A stretch of 14,722 nucleotides of DNA, taken from assembly GCA_030608245.1 (NCBI GenBank), contig JAUWEO010000016.1, positions 1 through 14,722 on the forward strand, read 5' to 3'. The DNA comes from Candidatus Latescibacterota bacterium. GTDB lineage: Bacteria; Latescibacterota; MVCY01. The notes under the pieces are model-generated. The model saw only the letters and a program-made list of their open reading frames with translations, did not search any database and was not told the DNA's origin. A program made the translations under genes and the position numbers. This document shows positions 6,842 through 14,588 of this stretch, one piece after another. Position 1 is the first letter of the stretch; each line of letters begins with the position of its first letter.

Positions 6842-7045
6842 GCACCAGTTCAGCCACAAAGATATTCACCCCGCACCGAAATAGGTTTTGAGCCATTTGG
6901 GTACGGGGCAGGGACACCAAGATTAAGTAACATATGTTGCCTTTGTGTCTTTGCTTGCCCCGTAGGGAAGAAAATGACCGTATCGGGGTGCTTTAGTGGT
7001 TGAATAGTTGCATTTAGAGCGGGTGGTGGCGAGGTAATTTGCGCT
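6842..7045 (+). promoter_or_regulatory. Structured 5' leader of obg with alternative pairings
   Basis: The leader contains four complementary pairs that fall into two incompatible folds. Fold A has P1, 6869-6882 with 6895-6908 (12 of 14 pairs, CCCCGCACCGAAAT with ATTTGGGTACGGGG), and P3, CCCCG 6958-6962 with CGGGG 6984-6988. Fold B has P2, TACGGGGCA 6902-6910 with TGCCCCGTA 6956-6964 (9 perfect pairs), enclosed by P4, CACCCCG 6867-6873 with CGGGGTG 6984-6990. The palindrome AACATATGTT lies at 6929-6938. No known riboswitch or ribosomal-protein leader is recognised and there is no T-run, so any control would more likely act on translation. The ribosome binding site is GAGGT (7031-7035). The pairings are seen; their use as a switch is inference. 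Confidence 0.4.
6913..6954. repeat. Possible decayed copy of the CACAAAG inverted repeat
   Basis: GACACCAAGATTAAG (6913-6927) and GCCTTTGTGTCTTTGC (6939-6954) flank the palindrome AACATATGTT and share words with the arms of the element at 4118-4193 (CCACCAAGACACAAAG and GTGCCTTTGTGG). The two arms here pair only loosely, with gaps, so this is a weak call. Confidence 0.3.
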
Positions 7046-8035
7046 ATGTTTATAGACGAGGTCAAGATTCATGTAAAAGCAGGAGACGGCGGCAACGGCT
7101 GCGTCAGTTTCCGAAGGGAGAAGTTTGTGCCCCGAGGAGGTCCTGACGGCGGAGACGGAGGCAACGGCGGGAATATAATCTTCCGCGTAGACAGGAATTT
7201 GCGGACATTGCTTGACTTCCATTACCGACAACACTTTCGGGCCCAGCGAGGTGCACACGGCAAAGGGAAACAGATGGCCGGTAAGGGGGGGAAGGATCTC
7301 ATTATCCGTGTGCCCCCAGGTACGGCCGTCAAAGATACTCAGACAGGGGAGGTGCTGGCCGATTTAGTTGAGGACGGACAGTCCCAGATACTGGCGTTGG
7401 GAGGAAAGGGAGGCAGGGGAAACGCTCGTTTTGCTACCTCTACCCGTCAAGCTCCAGGCTGGGCCGAAAAAGGCACCGAGGGAAAAGAAAAAACTCTGCA
7501 CCTGGAGCTTAAGCTCATAGCCGATGTGGGATTGGTGGGACTTCCAAATGTGGGGAAATCCACTCTGCTGTCCAAACTCTCCGCCGCTCACCCCAAGATT
7601 GCTGATTATCCCTTTACTACTCTGGAACCAACACTGGGCATTGTGCCTGTTGGTAAGTTCGACTCATTTGTGATGGCCGATATTCCAGGACTGATCGAAG
7701 GTGCCCACCAGGGACGGGGCCTGGGACTGCGCTTTCTCCGCCACATCGAGAGGACAAAGATTCTGCTTTTCTTGATAGATAGTACCAGTGAGCAGCCGGA
7801 AGAAGACCTCCATTCGCTTCGGAAGGAATTAGGGCTGTTTCACAGTACCCTTCCGCAAAAACCCAGCTTGGTTGCTTTAACCAAAATCGACCTCCTTCCC
7901 CGGAACAGCGGTCCCTCCCCCGTGAACAACGAGCAAGAAGCGGAAGAGCTGGCGATCTCTTCGGTAACCGGCGAAGGGGTGGAAGAACTCAAACTTACTC
8001 TTGCCCAGATGTTAACAGAAGCCGTCAACCAGTGA
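7046..8035 (+). CDS. obg: GTPase Obg (ribosome-assembly GTPase)
   Basis: Obg is an essential GTPase that acts in maturation of the large ribosomal subunit and in stress and growth control. The 329-residue protein has the glycine-rich Obg fold at residues 1-157 (AGDGGNGCVSFRREKFVPRG and GGPDGGDGGNGG). The G domain follows: Walker A GLPNVGKS (165-172), switch I YPFTTL (188-193), DIPGL (212-216), TKID (279-282), and a G5-like SSVTGEG near residue 308. It ends soon after the G domain, so the variable C-terminal OCT domain is absent, as in many bacteria. The usual upstream partners rplU and rpmA (ribosomal proteins L21 and L27) are missing; instead it has its own promoter and a long leader. GAGGT (7031-7035) precedes the ATG by 10 bases. 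dprA follows after 34 bases, so the two are probably cotranscribed. Confidence 0.96.
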   Translation: MFIDEVKIHVKAGDGGNGCVSFRREKFVPRGGPDGGDGGNGGNIIFRVDRNLRTLLDFHYRQHFRAQRGAHGKGKQMAGKGGKDLIIRVPPGTAVKDTQTGEVLADLVEDGQSQILALGGKGGRGNARFATSTRQAPGWAEKGTEGKEKTLHLELKLIADVGLVGLPNVGKSTLLSKLSAAHPKIADYPFTTLEPTLGIVPVGKFDSFVMADIPGLIEGAHQGRGLGLRFLRHIERTKILLFLIDSTSEQPEEDLHSLRKELGLFHSTLPQKPSLVALTKIDLLPRNSGPSPVNNEQEAEELAISSVTGEGVEELKLTLAQMLTEAVNQ

Positions 8036-8069
8036 GGTGTGTTCCCCCACACAACAAGGGAGAAAGTAA

Positions 8070-9164
8070 GTGGAGGATTTGAGCTCTTGGCTCACGCTGT
8101 TAGCTATTCCTGGGATTGGTCCATCGCGTTTTCAGGCACTGGTGGAGAAATTCGGCTCACCTAAGGGAGTGTTGGATGCCTCGGTGAAGCAGTTGATGCA
8201 ACTGCCCCGAATGGACGAAAAGACCGCCCTGGCCATCAAGAACTACAGAGACCAATCCTACATTAAAAAGCAATTGGCAGGTATCCAAAAACACCAGGTG
8301 CAGATGGTGGGATTCCAGGACCCTGAGTACCCGGAACTGCTCCGTCAAATTCATGATCCCCCCTCTTTTCTCTTTGTAAAGGGCGACCTTGAGTGCTTAA
8401 AATCAGAGTCTGTGGCTATTGTGGGCACCCGAGGCCCGACAACTTATGGGAAGATAACAGCCGAGAAGATCGCCAGAGAGGTGGCTGCCAGGGGAATCAC
8501 AGTGGTAAGCGGGATGGCCCGGGGGATTGACTCTGTTGCCCATCGCGCAGTTCTGGCCAGGGGAGGCAAGACAGTGGCCGTTTTAGGATGTGGCCTCGAT
8601 GTGGTCTATCCTCCTGAGAATCTGAAACTGCAAACCAAGATCGCCCAAACGGGGGCCTTGGTTTCCGAATTCCCTATGGGAACCTCTCCAGATGCCCCTA
8701 ATTTTCCCCGTCGCAACCGGATCATAAGTGGCCTCTCCTTAGGAGTAGTGGTAGTGGAAGCCGGTGAAAGAAGCGGTGCTATCCTCACCGCCAAATACGC
8801 CTTAGACCAAAACCGAGAGGTCTTTGCGGTGCCTGGCAATGTGAACGCAGCCAAAAGCAGAGGCACAAATGCCCTAATTAAACGGGGAGCAAAATTGGTT
8901 CAGACCATAGAGGATATAATAGAGGAGCTGTGGCCTATGGCACCTACGCTATTCAAGCCACCCCCTATAGCCCCATCTGCCTTGCCTGAACTATCCGCCG
9001 AAGAACGGACAGTCCTTGAATCCCTCTCCCCAAAACCGAAACATATTGACAAAATCTCCGCTGATGCTGGCATGACAACCGGGAAAACCCTCTCTATTCT
9101 GCTTTCCCTGGAGCTTTCTGGGTTGGTTAAACAGCTCGCCGGCAAGATGTTTGTAAGTATATGA
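8070..9164 (+). CDS. dprA: DNA-processing protein DprA
   Basis: DprA binds incoming single-stranded DNA and loads RecA during natural transformation; it is also widespread in bacteria not known to be competent. The 364-residue protein has an N-terminal helix-hairpin-helix region (LLAIPGIGPSRFQALVEKFG, residues 10-29). A Rossmann-like core follows with VAIVGTRGPT (115-124), GMARGIDSVAH (148-158), LGCGLDVVYPPEN (172-184), FPRRNRIISGLS (212-223) and KSRGTNALI (262-270), all family signatures. The C-terminal 60 residues look like the winged-helix DML1-type domain. The start is GTG 8070, supported by AAGGGAG (8057-8063) 6 bases upstream. It probably shares the obg transcript. Confidence 0.95.
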   Translation: MEDLSSWLTLLAIPGIGPSRFQALVEKFGSPKGVLDASVKQLMQLPRMDEKTALAIKNYRDQSYIKKQLAGIQKHQVQMVGFQDPEYPELLRQIHDPPSFLFVKGDLECLKSESVAIVGTRGPTTYGKITAEKIAREVAARGITVVSGMARGIDSVAHRAVLARGGKTVAVLGCGLDVVYPPENLKLQTKIAQTGALVSEFPMGTSPDAPNFPRRNRIISGLSLGVVVVEAGERSGAILTAKYALDQNREVFAVPGNVNAAKSRGTNALIKRGAKLVQTIEDIIEELWPMAPTLFKPPPIAPSALPELSAEERTVLESLSPKPKHIDKISADAGMTTGKTLSILLSLELSGLVKQLAGKMFVSI

Positions 9165-9175
9165 GAAAAGAGAAG

Positions 9176-9210
9176 CAACCTCCCGCAGGTTCCGAACCTG
9201 CGGGAGGTTG
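9176..9210. repeat. Perfect 17-bp palindrome with one-base centre
   Basis: CAACCTCCCGCAGGTTC (9176-9192) is the exact reverse complement of GAACCTGCGGGAGGTTG (9194-9210), with a single C between. It begins 11 bases after the dprA stop. No T-run follows on either strand (AGAAGAATT on the plus side), so it is not a standard terminator. Perfect symmetry with no surrounding decay suggests a REP-like mobile palindrome or a recently copied repeat, though it could still act as an RNA-stabilising hairpin. Confidence 0.8.
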
Positions 9211-9264
9211 AGAAGAATTGTGGCTGAATAGCTACGAGCAACGAACAAAAGTGAGGTCTTTCTA

Positions 9265-10332
9265 ATGCAGTCGGATAGATTCCCTGAAAAGCTTTCTCAG
9301 CCCACCTCGGCAAAATACGGCAAAACAGGGGCGAGGCGGCGATTGAGGCTCACTTCCCTGGGGTTTTTTCTGCTGAAGTGGAATCCTCTCTTATTTCTGT
9401 TAGCATTGTTGTTTGTCGTTTTTTCCCTCTGGGCGGGCAAGCCGGCAGAAGCGGCTACCGGGTATGCGGGAGATTTCCTCCGCTTGGGTGCCGGCAGTCG
9501 GGCACTGGCAATGGGAGATGCCTTCGTTGCCTTAGCCGAGGATGCTACCGCCGGATATTGCAACCCTGCTGGACTTTCCCAGTCAAGGTCCACTCAACTT
9601 CTACTTCAACACTCGGAGCGCTTCGCCGGAGTGATCCAAAATGACCTCATAGCTGTGGTTATCCCCGGTAAGGCTGAACAAAGCTTTGGCGTAAGCCTGT
9701 TTCGGATCGGAGTGAATGACATAAAATACACCAAACTGAAAGACCCTGCTAAGCCCTTAGACCTTTCTCAGAATCGCCCTTACGTTTCAAGGAGGGTAAG
9801 CGCAACCGACTGGGCACTCTATCTCTCCTTTGGGCACCGGATACGCTCCAGGCTTTCTGCTGGCAGCAGTCTTAAGTTAATCCTAAGAAGACTGGGGGAC
9901 AACACCGCCTTTGGGTACGGAATCGACCTGGGATTTTTATACCGTCCGTTACCCACCTTGTCTATAGGGGCTAATCTCTCCGATCTGTTCTGCACGCCGG
10001 TGAGGTGGGACACAGGGGCTGGAGATGTGATTACTCCCTCTGCCCGGGTAGGGCTGGCCTGTTTCTGGCCAGTTGCTCTTCTGCGCGGCGAATTGACCAG
10101 TGCCCTCGAATTGAGGGCAGAAAAAGAGAGCGACCGTTACGATCTGAACTTCAGCAGTGGGGTGGAGTACCGTTTTCGGAATCTGCTTGCCCTGCGGCTG
10201 GGATCGCAGCAAGGAAGGTTTACTGCCGGAGCCGGCCTGAGGATGTACAACCGCCTCGATATTGACTACGCTTTCCTGCAACACGAAGACCTCAATAATT
10301 CGCAGCGGGTGTCGATCGCAGCTCAATTTTAG
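9265..10332 (+). CDS. PorV/PorQ-like outer-membrane beta-barrel protein
   Basis: The 355-residue protein belongs to the PorV/PorQ (UPF0164) barrel family, related to FadL-type barrels. Some members serve the type IX secretion system; others have no known role. After residues 1-40, which are basic and serine/threonine-rich, a hydrophobic core (PLLFLLALLFVVFSLW, 41-56) ends at AEA (61-63), a good signal-peptidase site. The mature start carries the family block AGDFLRLGAGSRALAMGDAF, then VALAEDATAGYCNPAGLSQS. The rest alternates beta-strand-like segments (LYLSFGHRIRSRLSAGSSLK, LDLGFLYRPLPTLSIGANLSDLF) and ends in Phe, as barrels often do. The 40-residue lead before the hydrophobic core is long for a signal peptide, so a start further in is possible (for example TTG 9346). 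No other secretion genes are nearby. Confidence 0.78.
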   Translation: MQSDRFPEKLSQPTSAKYGKTGARRRLRLTSLGFFLLKWNPLLFLLALLFVVFSLWAGKPAEAATGYAGDFLRLGAGSRALAMGDAFVALAEDATAGYCNPAGLSQSRSTQLLLQHSERFAGVIQNDLIAVVIPGKAEQSFGVSLFRIGVNDIKYTKLKDPAKPLDLSQNRPYVSRRVSATDWALYLSFGHRIRSRLSAGSSLKLILRRLGDNTAFGYGIDLGFLYRPLPTLSIGANLSDLFCTPVRWDTGAGDVITPSARVGLACFWPVALLRGELTSALELRAEKESDRYDLNFSSGVEYRFRNLLALRLGSQQGRFTAGAGLRMYNRLDIDYAFLQHEDLNNSQRVSIAAQF

Positions 10333-10347
10333 GCAACACTCGATTTT

Positions 10348-10391
10348 GTGATGTAGAGCAGAGACGACCCGCCGGGTTGTCTCCACATTAC
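10348..10391. repeat. Two-tier palindrome between the barrel protein and PBP genes
   Basis: GAGACGACCC (10361-10370) pairs with GGGTTGTCTC (10374-10383) over a 3-base GCC loop, with one wobble. Outside it GTGATGT (10348-10354) pairs with ACATTAC (10385-10391), also with one wobble, separated by a 6-base by 1-base internal loop. No T-run follows. The CGACCC-GCC-GGGT-GTC core resembles dispersed intergenic palindromes of many environmental genomes rather than a terminator. It fills most of the 79-base gap just before the PBP ribosome binding site. Confidence 0.6.
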
Positions 10392-10411
10392 CTAACCGAA
10401 TTAAGGAGCCA

Positions 10412-12511
10412 ATGGCCTGTTTGAAGAGATTCTTGATCTATTTCCTCATTTGGGGAGCCATTTACATATCGGTTTTGGCAGGGATTCTTATTTATTTGGG
10501 GAGAGATTTGCCTTCCCTGCAGGAGTTGGAGAATTTTAAGCCGAAACTGATTACTACTCTCTATTCGACAAACGGTAAGGTTTTAAAAAGGTTTGCTGAA
10601 CAAAGACGAGAGTATGTGCCTTACGAAAGGATATCCACTCAGTTAATAGATGCTGTAGTAGCCACCGAGGGACGCCGTTTCTGGCAGCATTGGGGATTGG
10701 ATTTAAGCGGCATCTTCAGAGCTGCCTTCTCTAATCTAAAGGCGGGCAGAATAGTACAGGGCGGCAGCACCATCACTCAACAGTTGGCCCGCAATCTTTT
10801 CCTCTCCCAGAAGGTAAAACTGAAGAGGAAAATCAAAGAGCAGTTGACAGCCGTGCGCATTGAACGGGCATACTCCAAATCGGAGATCCTGGAGATGTAT
10901 TTAAACCAGGTCTACTTTGGGCACGGTGCTTGGGGCACACAAGCCGCCTCCCGTTTATACTTCAGTGAGGATGTAGAGACCCTCTCTCTTAATCAGTGTG
11001 CCACCCTGGTCGGGTTACTTAAGGCACCTACCCTCTATTCTCCCCTGGACTATCCTCTGAGGGCCCTAAAGAGAAGGAACCACGTGCTCAGAAGGATGGC
11101 GGAACTGGGAATGATCTCCGGAGAGGAGGCGGAAGAGATATCCAGCCAAGATATCGAACTCCGGCCCCAACTGGAAGAACCGGGAGAAGCGGCCTATTTT
11201 GTTGAGTATGTGCGGCAGCAATTAGAGAAGAAATACGGAAGCCAATTGCTTTACGAAAAGGGGGTATCAGTCCATACCAGTTTAAATCTGAAGCTCCAAA
11301 AGATTGCCGAGACGGTGTTGCTGGAACAGTTGGCACGGCGTCAAAAGATAGCAGACACGCAATTTGCCCTTCAGGACTCTCTTCCCGTTGCCCTACAGGA
11401 TTCTCTTCAGGTTGATTCTCTCCGTACTCGAGTGGTCCAAGGGGCACTGGTAACCATTAACCCGCACAATGGCCACATCCTAGCTATGGTAGGGGGAAGA
11501 GATTTCCAGGAGAGCAAGTTCAACCGGGCCACTCAGGCCCTCAGACAACCAGGCTCAGCCTTCAAGCCTTTCGTTTACACTGCCGCTGTGGACAACGGAT
11601 ATCGTACTACCGATCTTCTTTTAGATACCCCTATCTCCTTACCTATGCCTGACGGAAGCCTGTGGCAGCCTGAGAACTATGACCGCATATTCAAAGGTCC
11701 GGTTACCTTGCGCCAGGCCCTGACAGAGTCACGAAATGTGGCTACTATTCAACTTATGATGAAACTCAAACCCAAAACGGTGAGCCGTTATGCTCAGATG
11801 ATGGGAATTTCCAGTCCCTTAGACCCAGTTTACTCCCTGGCCATAGGTTCATGTGATGTCCGACTTGTCGAACTTGTCTCCGCTTACGGGGTCTTTCCCA
11901 ACGGAGGCATCAGAGTGGAACCTATCGCTGTGCTTTCTATAATTGATAGAGACGGAAATATCATTGAACAGAGAGAAAAAGGCCCGGCAAAGGAGGTGTT
12001 AAGGGCCTCGACTGCCTATGTGATGACGTCTATGCTGGAGTCGGTTATGGACGCGGGCACGGGCCGAGGGGCAAGGTTGTGGTATGGGTTCAGACGACCG
12101 GCCGGAGGAAAAACCGGAACTACTAACGATTTTACCGATGCTTGGTTTGTCGGCTTTACCCCTCAGATGGTTGCTGGGGTGTGGGTTGGCTTTGATGAAA
12201 AGATCCCCCTGGGCGAAGAGCACGCCTCGGCTGCTGCCGTAGCCCTCCCTGTGTGGGCTAGATTTATGAGGGCAGCCTGTGACTCCCTGGAACTGTCCGC
12301 TAAGGATTTTCAGATGCCACCAACAGTGGTGGAACTGGAGATCTGTGCCGAGAGTCATAAGCTCGCCACCCCCTATTGTCCCCGGAAACGAAGCGAGGTT
12401 TTCATAAGAGGCACCGAACTCACTGAAGTTTGCCCGTTACATCAACGACCAGGGAAAACCATTCCAAAGCCCGAGGAAAAAGCTCTACAGAGAGGGGAAC
12501 TTGTGTTCTGA
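10412..12511 (+). CDS. mrcA: Class A penicillin-binding protein (PBP1A-type, bifunctional)
   Basis: This enzyme polymerises and cross-links peptidoglycan at the outer face of the inner membrane. The 699-residue protein starts with a single transmembrane helix (about 6-29). The GT51 glycosyltransferase domain shows ATEGRRFWQHWGLD (84-97, catalytic Glu86), GGSTITQQLARNLFLS (117-132) and EILEMYLNQVYFGHGAWG (158-175). The transpeptidase domain has SAFK (Ser382 nucleophile, Lys385), SRN (440-442) and KTGT (567-570). The tail has Cys645, Cys656, Cys674 and His677 in the CAESHKLATPYCP and CPLH pattern seen in many PBP1A-like proteins. Oddities: the usual Glu-Asp of the first GT motif is Glu-Gly here, and a duplicated ALQDSLPV/ALQDSLQV lies between the domains. 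AAGGAG (10403-10408) is only 3 bases from the ATG, which is closer than normal. Confidence 0.94.
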   Translation: MACLKRFLIYFLIWGAIYISVLAGILIYLGRDLPSLQELENFKPKLITTLYSTNGKVLKRFAEQRREYVPYERISTQLIDAVVATEGRRFWQHWGLDLSGIFRAAFSNLKAGRIVQGGSTITQQLARNLFLSQKVKLKRKIKEQLTAVRIERAYSKSEILEMYLNQVYFGHGAWGTQAASRLYFSEDVETLSLNQCATLVGLLKAPTLYSPLDYPLRALKRRNHVLRRMAELGMISGEEAEEISSQDIELRPQLEEPGEAAYFVEYVRQQLEKKYGSQLLYEKGVSVHTSLNLKLQKIAETVLLEQLARRQKIADTQFALQDSLPVALQDSLQVDSLRTRVVQGALVTINPHNGHILAMVGGRDFQESKFNRATQALRQPGSAFKPFVYTAAVDNGYRTTDLLLDTPISLPMPDGSLWQPENYDRIFKGPVTLRQALTESRNVATIQLMMKLKPKTVSRYAQMMGISSPLDPVYSLAIGSCDVRLVELVSAYGVFPNGGIRVEPIAVLSIIDRDGNIIEQREKGPAKEVLRASTAYVMTSMLESVMDAGTGRGARLWYGFRRPAGGKTGTTNDFTDAWFVGFTPQMVAGVWVGFDEKIPLGEEHASAAAVALPVWARFMRAACDSLELSAKDFQMPPTVVELEICAESHKLATPYCPRKRSEVFIRGTELTEVCPLHQRPGKTIPKPEEKALQRGELVF
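11366..11413 (+). repeat. 24-bp in-frame tandem duplication inside the PBP gene
   Basis: 11366-11389 and 11390-11413 agree at 20 of 24 bases and encode ALQDSLPV and ALQDSLQV, followed by a partial third unit, DSL. The copies lie in the linker between the glycosyltransferase and transpeptidase domains, where length changes are tolerated. Confidence 0.7.
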
Positions 12512-12593
12512 CCCAAGGACACACCCCCAATCCCTCTCAAGAGGGGAAATGAAAAATATTTAGGGCAGAAGTCCTCTCCCACAAACAGGCAAT

Positions 12594-12628
12594 AAGAAGG
12601 GGCAAACAGGAATCGCTTGCCCCTTCTT
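12594..12628. terminator. Hairpin terminator between the convergent PBP and dnaK genes
   Basis: AAGAAGGGGCAA (12594-12605) pairs perfectly with TTGCCCCTTCTT (12617-12628) over an 11-base loop. The outer A-T pairs give a T-rich end in both directions (CTTCTTTAT on plus, CTTCTTATT on minus), so it can serve both genes. A smaller hairpin, CCCTCT (12532-12537) with AGAGGG (12540-12545), lies nearer the PBP stop. Confidence 0.75.
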
Positions 12629-12648
12629 TATCTATCAATACTGTAGTA

Positions 12649-14562
12649 TCAGTCCACCACTTCAAAATCGGCATCCACGGCCCTACCTCTTTCTGAGCCG
12701 GACGACTTCTGGGCAGTTGTCTGCTGCTTTCCCTCAGTGGTCCCAGCGGCTGAGGTCTCCTGCGTTGTCTGGGCATACATCTGGGCGGCCGCTTCGTGCC
12801 AGACCTGGTTTAGCGCCTCTGTGGCCGATTTGATCTCTGCCACATCTTTGCCCTTCAGAGCTTCTCTGGCTCGCTCGACGGCAGCTTCGATTTTAGCCTT
12901 CCCCTCCGGGTTGATTCGATCGGTCATCTCGTTGAGATTTTTCTCGGTCTGATAAATGAGCTGGTCGGCCTGATTGCAGGTATCAACCTCTTCCCTTCTC
13001 TTTCTATCCTCTGCAGCATGCATCTGGGCCTCTTTGACCATACGGTTGACCTCCTCTTCGACAAGACCGCTGGAGGCTTCAATTCTAATGCTCTGCTCTT
13101 TCCCGGTCGCCTTATCCTTAGCAGAGACATGGAGTATGCCGTTGGCATCAATATCAAAGGCTACCTCTATTTGCGGCATTCCACGAGAAGCAGAGGGGAT
13201 ACCGTCTAACATAAAGCGTCCCAGAGTCTTGTTGCCCACTGCCATCTCCCGTTCGCCTTGCATCACATGGACCTCTACTGAAGTTTGGTTGTCAGCAGCG
13301 GTGGAAAATATCTCGCTCTTGCGGGTAGGGATGGTGCTGTTGCGTTCGATCAACTTAGTGAACACTCCCCCAAGAGTCTCTACACCCAAGGAAAGTGGGG
13401 TTACATCTAACAGCAGCACATCCTTCACCTCACCGGTGAGCACTGCCCCTTGGATGGCGGCACCTATGGCCACCACTTCGTCAGGGTTCACCCCTTTGTG
13501 AGGCTCTTTGCCAAATACTTTCCGCACCATTTCTTGAACCTTGGGCATCCTGGTCGCTCCGCCAACGAGAATCACCTCATTGATGTCAGAAACCTTAAGT
13601 CCAGCATCCTTTAGGGCCGCAAAACAAGGCCCCTCCGCTTTTTCCACAAGGTCTTCAACCAGTTGTTCCAGCTTGGCCCGGGTTAGAGTTATGTTCAGGT
13701 GCTTGGGCCCATTTTGGTCTGCAGTAATAAAAGGCAGGTTAATGTTTGTCTGTATGAGCGTAGAGAGCTCCATTTTGGCCTTCTCTGCTGTTTCTTTCAA
13801 CCTCTGAAGGGCCATAGGGTCTTTCTGCAGGTCAATTCCCTCTTGTTTGTTGAATTCACTCACCAGCCAGTCTATTATCCGCTGGTCAAAGTCATCTCCA
13901 CCCAGGTGGGTGTTTCCATTAGTGGCGAGGACCTCGAAGACACCTTCACCCAGTTCCAGGATGGAGATATCAAAGGTACCTCCACCTAAGTCGAAGACTG
14001 CGATCTTTTCGTTTTTCTTCTTATCCAGGCCATAGGCTAAGGATGCAGCAGTGGGCTCGTTGATTATCCTCAGGACCTCTAATCCGGCGATCTTGCCCGC
14101 ATCTTTGGTGGCTTGTCTCTGGCTGTCGTCAAAATAGGCAGGCACAGTGACCACCGCCTGGGTCACCTTTTGGCCTAAATAGTCGTCGGCCGTCTGCTTC
14201 ATTTTCTGCAGAATCATAGCGGAGATCTCTGGGGGAGAGTGCTTTTTTCCGTCAATCTCCACTATTACTGTATCATTCCGTCCTCTGGCCACCTTGTACG
14301 GAACCTGCTTCATCTCTCCGGCGACCTCACCATACTTTCGTCCCATGAATCTCTTGATGGAGTAGACAGTTCTCTCGGGATTGGTTACTGCTTGTCTCTT
14401 AGCTGCTCCTCCCGCTATTCTTTCTTCATCCTGAGTGAAGGCAACCACCGAAGGAGTAGTGCGGCTGCCCTCTGCATTGGGGATCACCACTGGGTCTCCA
14501 GCCTCCATTACTGCTACACAGGAGTTCGTTGTACCCAAATCAATGCCGATTACTTTTCCCAT
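12649..14562 (-). CDS. dnaK: Molecular chaperone DnaK (Hsp70)
   Basis: DnaK is the ATP-dependent cytoplasmic chaperone that works with DnaJ and GrpE. The 637-residue protein, a normal length, has GIDLGTTNSCV (6-16), Lys70, the phosphate loop DLGGGTFD (191-198), VGGATRMP (333-340) and the interdomain linker VLLLDVTPL (382-390). A beta-sandwich and helical lid follow, then a Gln/Thr/Ser-rich tail ending in VDADFEVVD, close to the conserved DnaK C-terminus. The N-terminal insertion typical of Gram-negative DnaK (about 75-100) is present. I chose ATG 14562, with GGAGGTG ideally placed 6 bases upstream; the TTG at 14577 would overlap that site. dnaJ does not follow, since the gene is convergent with the PBP gene, and terminator-like signals sit upstream, so it may be transcribed alone. 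No CIRCE operator is visible. Confidence 0.98.
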   Translation of the reverse strand: MGKVIGIDLGTTNSCVAVMEAGDPVVIPNAEGSRTTPSVVAFTQDEERIAGGAAKRQAVTNPERTVYSIKRFMGRKYGEVAGEMKQVPYKVARGRNDTVIVEIDGKKHSPPEISAMILQKMKQTADDYLGQKVTQAVVTVPAYFDDSQRQATKDAGKIAGLEVLRIINEPTAASLAYGLDKKKNEKIAVFDLGGGTFDISILELGEGVFEVLATNGNTHLGGDDFDQRIIDWLVSEFNKQEGIDLQKDPMALQRLKETAEKAKMELSTLIQTNINLPFITADQNGPKHLNITLTRAKLEQLVEDLVEKAEGPCFAALKDAGLKVSDINEVILVGGATRMPKVQEMVRKVFGKEPHKGVNPDEVVAIGAAIQGAVLTGEVKDVLLLDVTPLSLGVETLGGVFTKLIERNSTIPTRKSEIFSTAADNQTSVEVHVMQGEREMAVGNKTLGRFMLDGIPSASRGMPQIEVAFDIDANGILHVSAKDKATGKEQSIRIEASSGLVEEEVNRMVKEAQMHAAEDRKRREEVDTCNQADQLIYQTEKNLNEMTDRINPEGKAKIEAAVERAREALKGKDVAEIKSATEALNQVWHEAAAQMYAQTTQETSAAGTTEGKQQTTAQKSSGSERGRAVDADFEVVD

Positions 14563-14588
14563 CTCTATCACCTCCAAATTAAAATCTG

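Noticed and set aside
6755..7003. 82-codon plus-strand open frame before obg
   Set aside because: No ribosome binding site or family resemblance, unusual composition, and it runs across the hairpin-rich leader and promoter.
8037..8052. GTGTG/CACAC short hairpin between obg and dprA as a terminator
   Set aside because: Only five base pairs and no T-run; the genes are close and probably cotranscribed.
12974..13501. 175-codon plus-strand open frame opposite dnaK
   Set aside because: Antisense shadow of a highly conserved dnaK coding region; no ribosome binding site or domain.
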